Below are positions 52,469 to 61,700 of a stretch of DNA of 64,000 nt, piece by piece. Positions within the stretch are counted from its first letter, which is position 1. Each line of letters begins with the position of its first letter. Source of the DNA: Struthidea cinerea. Taxonomy: Eukaryota; Chordata; Aves; Passeriformes; Corcoracidae. The DNA is taken from positions 62,001 to 126,000 of the forward strand of contig VZTI01003649.1 of the NCBI GenBank assembly GCA_013397865.1, written 5' to 3'. The notes below the pieces were generated by a model that searched no databases, was not told the DNA's origin, and saw only the letters and a list, made by a program, of their open reading frames with translations. A program made the position numbers and the translations under genes.

Positions 52469-53318
52469 AAAGGAGTACACTGGCATCATCTACATCTGGA
52501 CTACAGAAAGACAAGTTACAGAAGGGAAGAAGGCAGCATCCACAGCCATTTACTGCTGTCTCCAAAACCAATTTCACAGGCAGGAACTCTAATTGAAGGA
52601 GCACAAGGGAGAGCCTTGGAGTTTATGCATGTAATTCATCCAGTAGAAATGCATCCTTATTGCCCAGTAAATAATCTTTCTTCCCTCACATGAATTTTTA
52701 CAGAGGCTCTATTTCAAATAAACACCAACACATATACCAGAATGAAGCCATAAGAAAATCTATCAAAACTAGCATGAGATTTACAAGTTTAGGCTACAGG
52801 TTAGTGGGAAGTGAAAACAGTTACTTGCAAAGGCACCGGAAGCAAAGTTATCTGAATATACTGTGATTTGCTCTCGGAGAATTCTATCCCAAGCCACGAG
52901 GAAAAGGATTTTGAACTTGCTAGGACGATGTGGACACATAATTAAACTGAAATTCATTAATTTTAACCTATTATATTTATGATGGGATAATGTAAAGGTC
53001 CTCAGAAGTGGTCTTACTCTGTCTCTAAAGAAAGTAAAATTTAAAAGCTCTGGAAATTGCAACTTTACCATATTCTTCCTTTACTACCAAGGATGATGGG
53101 GAAAAAGTATTAGCAGCAGGAAAACAAGGAGGGAAAAAGAAGGGTAAAGATAACCTGCCTTATTTACTCCTGCTGAAGAAGTCATATATGTAAGTCACAG
53201 TTCTAGGCTGCTTCTTCTTTCCCCACTACAGAATATCCCTTATTTTATCATCTGACACACTACATGACTTGCATCTTCTAAATATGTCCAAATTTCTTAT
53301 GACAAAACTCAAGTACAG

Positions 53319-53505
53319 CATAAAGTCATTGGGTTGGAAGGGACCTTAGGATCATCTAGTTCCTAAAGTCCTGACATGGGCAGCAGGGACACGTTCTATT
53401 GGACCAGGCTGCTCAAATCCACATCCAACCCGACTTTTAACACTTTCAGGGATGGGACATACCCAGCTTGGCAACCTGTTCCAGTGCCTCCAGTGACATG
53501 TGGTA
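53319..53505 (-). mobile_element. CR1 LINE 3'-end fragment
   Basis: The sequence begins CATAAAGTCATTGGGTTGGAAGGG, which is a diverged CR1 3' end on the minus strand. It continues with the usual 3' UTR phrases in reverse complement (GGGACC..AGGATCATCTAG, CTTTCAGGGATGGGACAT, CAACCTGTTCCAGTGCC). It is more diverged than the copy at 55564, so it is probably an older subfamily. The inner boundary, near 53505, is where the similarity fades. Confidence 0.85.
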
Positions 53506-53750
53506 CGAGAGGAGAGAGGAGGGGAGCGAGGAAGCGTGCTGAGAGGTGGCACTGCTGCTGCTCCTGCCGGAACAACTGCCAGCACTTTCCATACCGTCAG
53601 TAGCAGGTCCTGTCTTGGACCATTCACGCATCTGCTGCTCAGGTGTGCTTCCTCCATCCCACAGAAACAGGATGGATGCAAGTGCTTCGTGGAACCACGA
53701 CACCTTAGCTGTACTGCTAATTACAATAGCTGCTCGTAATTTCACTTGAA
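53506..53750. other. GC-rich unassigned block beside the CR1 fragment
   Basis: This stretch is noticeably richer in G and C than the intron around it, with GA-rich and CTG-rich runs. Short frames are open on both strands (for example 53546-53749 plus, 53446-53745 minus), which fits low stop density in GC-rich sequence and not a gene. I do not recognise it. It could be the more diverged inner part of the adjoining CR1 or unrelated sequence. Confidence 0.4.
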
Positions 53751-55563
53751 CAAGTTAGGACAAAGAAAATTATTCTCATGAAGTATACTTGCAATATTTA
53801 AGCTTCAACTTTAGGTGAAGGAAGTATTTTCAAGGGCATAAACATAAATGGGATCTGCAGCACCAATGAGCAAGCAAACAACCGTGCTTTATTGCTTTGA
53901 AAATGTCAGCCTAAGAAACTAAACAAGGACTATGCAAAGAGCAGGATATGCCTTCTAGCTGTGTTCTTAGATTTCCTAACTTTTGAAAAAAAAGTTTCCT
54001 TAAGGGCAACACAAGTTGGCATTTTTGAATCAAAAAGAGCAGATCTGGAGAAAGGCATGTAGTCCCCATTATTAGACCTCCTTCTGATAAATCTACGGTC
54101 CTTAGAAGTGTATTAACTACAAGAAAAAGCCAAAAAAGAAGTTGAAGCATGAATTCTGTTGTGATAAAACTACTAAAGTAGCATCTTCATTTTAATAATC
54201 TGAAAGCATTTACGTATTCATATATGTGCAAAAAGTGCACTTTAAGGATTTATCTAGCACCCAGCAGAAAGTATAGCTTGGATTTAACCAGTCAGCAAGT
54301 TTATATTATGAACCGGGAATTATACTAAGAACCAAGTGACGTTTCACAGTATTTCTGTGAATGAGGAATTGCCATAAAGATTAGCTTCTACTGAAATAAA
54401 TCAGTAATTGCCCTAATATTCAAATTTTTAAATCATATTTGGAAGTAAACTTACAGTAATTTACCATGAGCTCTGCATTCAAGACAAAGATTAGTCGATG
54501 GTAATTAGCAAAGAAGCTAGTGCAGCCCTAGGAAATGACTGGATTGCTGTTTAAAACAGAACCATTCCAATGAATGCATTTCAATAAATCCAATAAAAGA
54601 ACAGCTAGGTGACAAGCAATGTGGACCATATGTACAGAACAGCAGATGTTACCACTCTAGCAATCTCAGAGGAAGTAAGGAACGAGCATACACCACCAGT
54701 ACAAAACTAGGGCAAGAAAAATATTCCCATTCTGACACTGAATGACATATGCAGATATTGAAAGAGTAGAAGAGACAGAGCTCAGCCATAAGAGTGATAT
54801 GAAATTCAGAGAAAATATGTTGCAGTGAAAGACTTGAAAAGTGCAATCTGTTTGGTTTATCATAAACAAGACCAACAGATGATTTAATCACTGCATACAA
54901 AAACCTTTGCTGGAAAAAAAATCTCACACCAAAATGACTTTTAAGATGTAGCAGAGAAAAATAACAGAAGTCTTAAAGCTGAAGGCAGATAAATTTAAAT
55001 AAAGAAGTGGAAATTCTTAAATATGAAAACAACCAACTGCTTTAAGACCTCACTCAAATATAGAAAAGACATCTGATTCTAATGAAAACTGATGCATACA
55101 AATTTGGCTCAGTGAAGGGATTCCTGGGTGAAATTTAATGGCTAAGTCAGGCTAAGGTGACTTTATAGTCTTAACTCTTAAATTTACAAAACATTTTATC
55201 TGCTATATCAAACAGGCACCTGTTCACGCTGTAGTGAAACAGTATGACACTCAGCAAGAAGAAGTGATCAACATTCTGTGTACCTAATTAGTAGAGCAGC
55301 TGTTACCCAATTTTTGTTAGCTTAGAATTAAAAAAAAGCAGCTTCTAATTAGTACAGAGTGTGCTTATCTTTTCCTGCTAGAAGTGTCAAACTGTTTCAT
55401 TACCACAAAAACAGAAAATACTTTGATGCAGATAATAAAAATTTAACTATCACACATCCTTAATGATTTTCCAAAGTTTAAGTATTAGAAAACCATACTA
55501 TGGGAGCTTAATAACATATAGGATATGAACTAAGGATAATTTAACCTCACAGTTTTGTTAGAT

Positions 55564-57185
55564 ATCATAGAATGGTTTGGGTTGGAAGGGGACCTTAAAG
55601 ATCATCCAGCTCCAATCCCCCTGCCATGGGCGGGGACACCTTCCACTAGACCAGGTTGCTCATAGCTCCATCCAACCTGGCTTTGAACACTTCCAGGGAT
55701 GGGGCATCCACAGCTTCTCTGAGTGACCTGTTCCAGTGCCTCACCACCCTCACAGCAAAGAACTTCCTCGTAAGATTAGATGTTACGATCTAATCTAAAC
55801 GTACTCTTGTTCAGTTTGGAGTTATTCCTCCTCGTCCTGTCACTCTGTGCTCTTGTAAAAAGTCCCTCTCATCTTTCTTGCAGGCTCCCTTCAGGTACTG
55901 GAAGGCCACAATTAGGTCACCCCAAGCCTTCTCTTTTCCAGGATGACCAATCCCAATTCTCTCAGCCTTTCCTCACAGCAGAGGTGCTCTATCCCTCCAA
56001 TCATCTTGGTGGCCCTCCCCTGGGCTCACTCCAACAGGTCCATGTCCTTCCTGTGCAGGGGACCCCAGAGCTGGATGCAGCTCTGCAGGTGGGGTCTCAC
56101 CAGAGCAGAGCAGAGGGGCAGAATCCCCTCCCTCGCCCTGCTGCCCACACTGCTTTGGATGCAGCCCAGGACACAACTGGCTCTCTGGGCTGGGAGTGCA
56201 CATGGCTGGGTCACGTCCAGCCTCTCACCCACTGGTACCCCTAAGTCCTTCTGGGCAGGGCTGCTCTCCATCTGTTCATCCCCAGCCTGTGCTAACACCA
56301 GAGGTGCAGCACCTTGCACTTGGTCTTCTTAAACCTCATGAGATTCCCATGGGGCCACTTCTTCAGCTTGTCCAGGTCCCTCTGGATGGCATCCCATCAT
56401 GCAGGCATGGCAACTGCACCACTCAGCTGGCTAATTTGCTGAGGGTGCACTCAATCCCTTCATCTATATCATTCATGAAGATTCTAAGTACCAATATGGA
56501 CCCCTGACGGACACCACTTGTCCCTGATGTCCATTGTGATTCTGAGCCATCAACCATTACCCTTTGGATGCAACAATCCAACCAATTCTTTATCCATCTA
56601 ACAGTCCACTCATCAAATCCATCTCTCTCCAATTCAGAGAGAAGGATGTTGTGGCGGTCCATGCCCAAGGCTTTACAGAGGTCCAGAAAAACAGTATCTG
56701 TAACCCCTCCCTTATCCACTGATGTAGCTACTCCATCACAGAAGGCCACTGGGTTGGTCAGGCAGGATTTGCCCTTGTTGAAGCCGTGCTGGCTGTCTCA
56801 AATCCACCTCCCTGTCCCCATGCGCTTTAGCACAACTTCCAGGAGGATCTGTTCCATGAGGTTCCCAGGTACAGAGGTGAGGCTGACAGGGCGGTAGTTC
56901 CCAGGGTCTTCCTTTCCACCCTTTTTAAACATGGGTACAATGTTTCCCCTCTTCCAGTCTCCTGGGATTTCCCCTGACCGCTGTCACTTCTCAAATACCA
57001 CAGAGAGGCTTGGCAACCACATTCAGCCAGTTCCCTCAGGACTCTGGGATGCATCTCACTGTGTCCCATAAACTTATTTACTTTCAGGTTCATCAGGTGA
57101 CCTGATGAACCTGAATGTAAATCTTTTCTTACAGTGGGAGGGACCCAGTCCCCATCCTGGGTCCATCCACTCAAGAGGCATGGAA
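55564..57185 (-). mobile_element. CR1 LINE, 5'-truncated, reverse transcriptase remnant
   Basis: The plus strand starts with the reverse complement of the avian CR1 3' end (CATAGAATGGTTTGGGTTGG), so the element runs on the minus strand. Reading inward it gives the CR1 3' UTR and then ORF2 reverse-transcriptase pieces, including HNILLSELERDGFDEWTVRW (56423-56749) and GVRQGS, a version of the usual GVPQGS. About 1.6 kb of a roughly 4.5-kb element remains, which is typical 5' truncation. The coding part is dead: the frame shifts between pieces, and the segment that should carry the FADD catalytic aspartates (near 56430) appears deleted, with a stop soon after. CR1 is sense to the host gene here. 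The 5' boundary is approximate. Confidence 0.93.
57083..57115. repeat. 33-bp perfect palindrome inside the CR1
   Basis: Arms of 16 nt (57083-57098, starting TTCAGGTTC, and 57100-57115) are exact reverse complements separated by one base. This could form a tight hairpin or cruciform. It lies near the 5' end of the CR1 copy, where I do not expect an inverted duplication from the family consensus as I remember it. Confidence 0.9.
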
Positions 57186-57881
57186 AGAGAGGTTGCCAAT
57201 GAAGACTGACGTATGCACGCAGCTATGAAATGTCACTACTGAAGTTTATAATCATAAAATTCACTTCAGTCAAGGACTTTCATTTTGCTAAGTCTAAGCT
57301 GTATTGCTGATAAGCCTCGGTTCCATCTTTAAAAGACCAGGAGGCTATCACCTAATTGAAAATTATTTGTATAAAGAAAGGCTTAGAATATTTTGCCATG
57401 TAGTTTGTTCCAGGGGAAAGAAAAAAAGAACACCAACAAAACAAAAAGATACAGGCAGCACCCTGGTCATGGTTTAGCCAATACAGTATTACAATGAAAC
57501 ATCTAGGAACATGGGAGACTTTTCTTTTTAGTGTAACAGCAATAAGAAAAACACAACAGAACTCCCTCCTTCCCACAGTCTTTGCAAATCAATAATGTAG
57601 CCTCCTTTAAAGTCTATTAAAATGAACAACTGCCATAACATCAATCTAAAACTTTAGGCTACCTAGAGAAATGAACTCCATTTCATACATACCAAATATT
57701 CTGCAAAACTTCGGGGAAATAAATGCAATGTAACTCTCCCTAGAGATGACAAGTTTTAGTTTAAATGAGGCATTTCAACAGACTGACTCTAATCATATAA
57801 AGCTAAAAGATAATTTTGCAACTCTTGGCAATAATCTGACAGATTAAGATCATTTGTTTAATTCTGTAACTCTGCACTTAC

Positions 57882-58070
57882 CCCTTGCTCATCAAGCTTC
57901 ATAAGCTGTTCTGTGACTTTTGGAGTGTTGAAGGCCAGCCTTAGGCAATGGATATTCAGCTCTGGAACCACATACTCCAGCACTTCTTTTAGGGGAAGTC
58001 CCCTGGCTGTGCAATGCTTTGCAGTAGAAGGGATAGCATCTTCCAGCACGGAGCCTCTTAATGTCATAAG
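57882..58070 (-). CDS. SIPA1L1: SIPA1L1 exon B, RapGAP domain entry
   Basis: This 189-nt exon encodes residues 45-107 (63 whole codons). It starts LMTLRGSVLEDAIP and ends VTEQLMKLDEQG. It carries the helical and strand segment leading into the RapGAP fold, and by alignment with my memory of the human protein the annotated domain begins near its 3' end. The acceptor follows TGCACAG and the donor is GTAAGT. Both splice phases are 0 and the length is divisible by three, so skipping would keep the frame but remove the domain entry. That makes regulated skipping unlikely to be functional. Confidence 0.95.
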
Positions 58071-58660
58071 CTGTGCATACAAAAGAAAAACAGCACATAT
58101 ATTGAATTATGCACTGAGATTGACTAGCAATAGCAGTGGAACTAAACACATTCTTTTTCCAATTCTCAATAAAGATCAAGGACATTGAGAAATTTCTGTT
58201 AGCATAAGACCAACACTGATACACAAAATGTTACTCAGTGACAGCTAACAGTAATCAGACTATTTTAAATGATTCATCAGAACAAAGTTTTACTACCTGG
58301 AAAAATTAGTATTAGTGTAGTATTTCTAGTAGAGCATTTAAAAGTAAAAGTTCTCAGGTCTACCCACTGCCACATATAAAAGTGAAGGAAGCAATTTCCC
58401 TCCTCTTTGCTTGCTTCTAGCTAATATAGTTCCTGTAAGTTTCTCAAGATTTAAGCACAAAGTTTCCTCTGTATTGAATGTTATGGAGTAACTCACATAT
58501 ATCCTGTGCCAGATAAACATGTGGCACAATTCTGTCAGGAGGCTCCTGGATGATACAGAAATCTATTATCAATGCTGAAAAGCACATAAACCCCACACAT
58601 GGCACCTGGTTTTGCCTGCTCACTTCTAGTTTCTTTTACTATCACCCCTGAACTGCTTAC
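58071..58660 (-). other. Intron A-B (590 bp)
   Basis: This is a short phase-0 intron with donor GTAAGC and acceptor CACAG. It is AT-rich. I see no repeat or other element in it. Confidence 0.85.
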
Positions 58661-58791
58661 CTCACTGGTTCTGAATATGATCCGGTAGTTGTACTGAGGT
58701 CCATTTTCTTTGATTTCCTCTGGCTTCTCTCTTCTTATACTCACAGCTACTGGACCCAGGTTCTCATCTGCCCCAAAATAGTTCCAGTGTT
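58661..58791 (-). CDS. SIPA1L1: SIPA1L1 exon A, lead-in to RapGAP domain
   Basis: This 131-nt exon encodes window residues 1-44, with the first codon (Glu) split by the upstream intron. The peptide includes HWNYFGADENLGPVAVSIRR and ends YRIIFRTSE. This corresponds to the conserved segment just before the RapGAP domain, near residue 500 of the human protein by my estimate. The acceptor is the AG after a C/T-rich tract (AG complement at 58792-58793), and the donor reads GTAAGC at 58660. The exon ends on a whole codon. Its acceptor lies close to the sequence gap, so the upstream end depends on only a few resolved bases. The reading frame and homology still make it secure. Confidence 0.93.
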
Positions 58792-61700
58792 CTTGTATAT
58801 GAAGGGGGGGGGAAAAAANNNNNNNNNNNNNNNNNNNNNNNNNNNNNNNNNNNNNNNNNNNNNNNNNNNNNNNNNNNNNNNNGGGGGAAAAAAAAAAAAA
58901 AAAAAGAAGTCTGTCTTATTTCTTACACTTCAACTATATTTTCATGCTTGATTGTTACACTGGAAATAAACTGCCAGCTCCATGGAGTCAATAAGAGCAT
59001 GTCTTCAAGTGGTACCAGGATGTCATTCTCATGCTTCAGTTCTCTCCTGAGCTCCATTTATGCAAAAAGGCTGAAATTCAACATGGCATCTCTGTTTAAA
59101 TAGGCTTAAAACAGGATACACCTCTTACATCAGCCTTTATACTGCCATCTGTTTCATTCACATTGAGCTAAATAAGTACAACCAATTTCCCCCCTTAAAA
59201 ATCAAAAGAAGGAAGCCAAATGCACCAAAGTGGGAAACTCAACAACCTATGTTAAAATAGAAATGTCAAACAACTGTACTTAGCAAAGGATGTAAATTAT
59301 TTATTTTTGACTGTTTTTTGCTTTTTCCATACATGTTACTCAGTTCTAAAATGCGAAAAACTGATGAAGCTGAAAAAGAAGTTAAAGGCTTGTTCACAGT
59401 AAAAGTATCAAATCATAGTACCACAGAAAAATAAAGCACAAGAATAAAATTACTAGCATACATATTTAACAGTGAAGTGTTCAACAACCCTAAAAGTGAA
59501 TTTGAAGTGCTGAGAGTTGAGTTGAAAACCAGTCTAGTGGGGAAGGCAGCAGAGAAGAGAATACAGGATGGGTGAAATCACTCACTAGCTGAACAGCAGA
59601 TTCTTTGAAACACATTTTTATATTCGTCTAACTATAGACATGTAAAGCCAAGCTTTAAATGAAAAAAAGTTAGAAAAGCACATTTACAAAAATCAAAGCT
59701 CAACGATTTTAAAGATTGGTGTTGAAGGCTCTTCTGCTGAACCTTTTGAGCATTACGAACTATCTTGACTGATGACAGAGGTATATCACCATTAATGCAG
59801 CAACATATAAACAAAGCTACACATATCTTAAGTGACTGCTGAATTTAAACACACATTCCCTAAAAGAAAATTTAAAGAAAAGTCAAAAACTAGGAGTCAA
59901 GCATTGTACAAGAAAAATAGGTCTCATGTAATAATCTTCCATAAGCAGCATATATGAATGAGTTTATACATGCACAAAAAAAGAAAGTTAGAACCACCTG
60001 AAAATTCAGCAATTCAAAGATGTGAAATTCGATGGAATGAAAAAGAGACATAACTGCCCTGACAGGAAAGGTAACCACATTATCTTTACTACATACTGAT
60101 TACTTGTTATTCTTAAAACAACCAGAATTTTAAATAAGAACTTTAGGAGCAGTCTGAGCCATTCTATCATAGAGATAAAATGTAAAATATTTTAACATCA
60201 TCATCAAGAACTGCAGCTTTAAAGATAATAAAAATAGATATTGAAATACACTTCATCTAAAGTGAATGGCAATCATTTTTCCAATTAATAATATTGTTAA
60301 AAATTTGAGAGCCTCATTTTTTACTGTAATTCTTTTAAAACTTATACTTACTGGTTCTTGCAAAACCTCCCTCCAACATACTAAGTGCTTTCACACAGCT
60401 GTCCAGCACTTTAAGCCCTTGGGGGCTCTATTCAAGTCCCCAATGTCTGGTATTCTACTATCCTTCACCCAGTGTTTTCTGTTTAAAGATTTCAGAGCAT
60501 GCACGACAAAAGAAACATGCTGGCAGCATTAGAAGACTTGCTTTCTACCAAATTCCTCTGCAAGTCATGAAGAGCCAATACTATTACATAAAGGTAATTA
60601 AAATTCAAAATTCTTCTAATGTCTTGTGGAATATTCCATAAATATTGTCATTAAATTTAGGGTGACTGAACTGTGAGTGGGCAAATTACTAACAAATTAG
60701 ATCGTCCATATAAGCCTAATTACATTTTTGTACTAGTCCACAGATACGAGCCCTGAAAATGCCAGAGATGTTCTGTTGTTCAAAATTTCAAACTAACTTA
60801 CTAGCACTCTAGCTTTTCTTCTTTCTGCATTAAGTAGCTTGGGTTTTTTTCAGGATGTTTACAGCTCACCAAACAGTTTATGGGAGACAAGGTCAATGCA
60901 GGAGCAGCACAGTCTTTGAGAAAGATTAATTTTTTAATCGGCATATTACATAGCTTCCAAAACCTGAGATAACTTGGCCATCTCCACACTAAACTGCTTA
61001 GTGACTTAAAAACAGTGATGTGGATTTGCTTTCATAATAGAAAAACTTAAAGAAAAAAGGTATGGTGGTCATGCATACTAGAAGGGTCCAAACATTACAA
61101 TAGTTTTCTGTATTGACAGCCACACAGATGGTAAAATTCGTCTACCCGGCAACCACTCTAGCCTGCAATTCAGATAGAGAATTTTCTCAAGAGAAATTAC
61201 ATCTTGGAAACACATTTAAGAGGAGCAACAAGAGGAATGTTTGAAGCTGTACACACATACACAAAATACACATACAATTCTGTATCATTTGATTAAGCTT
61301 TTTAATTAGCTCCTATTGCTTTGGAAAAATGCGTGAAGTAGTGTGGAACTTTACACCTCTTTGCTAAGAGGAAATGTCTTTCATCCTCTTTTCCTTCAGT
61401 CTGCACTGGGCAGTGTCTTTCTTGCTCTCCGATGCACATCCTTAGTCCTCTCCTCTACTCACATTTACTACTGGGTTGTTCATTCTTTACCTTCGTCTTC
61501 ATTCTTTCTCCTCCCCTATACCCCATCTCTGTATTCATTCTGCAAGCTACAGTATATACCCCTGTATCTGACTACTTTTCCTTTTGGTACACTTTCTTGC
61601 ACCTCCACCTGATTTTTCACCTACATCCTGACTCTCCTTACATGCAACAATTTTCTCTTTCCAGTGCAGGAAAAGAAGTAGCAGAATTAAAGTGAAAAAA

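Larger units (their letters stand above)
51657..57881 (-). other. Intron B-C (6.2 kb), CR1-bearing
   Basis: This intron holds a 1.6-kb CR1 (55564-57185), a shorter CR1 tail (53319-53505), a GC-rich unexplained flank (53506-53750) and an (AC)n run at 52452-52468. The rest is AT-rich and featureless to my reading. Confidence 0.85.
1308..58791 (-). other. SIPA1L1: SIPA1L1 gene, internal part: 16 coding exons
   Basis: This is the span of one partial gene on the minus strand. The exon translations match, from memory, the vertebrate SIPA1L1 (SPAR/E6TP1) protein in order: RapGAP domain, inter-domain block, PDZ domain, Ser-rich region, SPAR_C region. The protein is a GTPase-activating protein for Rap1/Rap2 that binds PSD-95-type guanylate kinases and F-actin and shapes dendritic spines. 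SIPA1L1 is preferred over SIPA1L2 or SIPA1L3 because the low-conservation Ser-rich half also matches, for example SRRSPASIDRQNTQSD and TRRALQRTLSDESIY. All 15 internal junctions keep phase and no exon has an internal stop or frameshift, so this is an intact gene and not a pseudogene. The start codon, 5' exons, promoter, final exons and stop codon lie outside the window. Confidence 0.95.

Noticed and set aside
55780..56332. Plus-strand frames of 154 and 129 codons
   Set aside because: They are antisense readings of the minus-strand CR1 element.
1308..58791. Alternative assignment to SIPA1L2 or SIPA1L3
   Set aside because: The RapGAP and PDZ parts are shared by the family, but the Ser-rich and SPAR_C exons follow SIPA1L1 almost residue by residue as I remember it.
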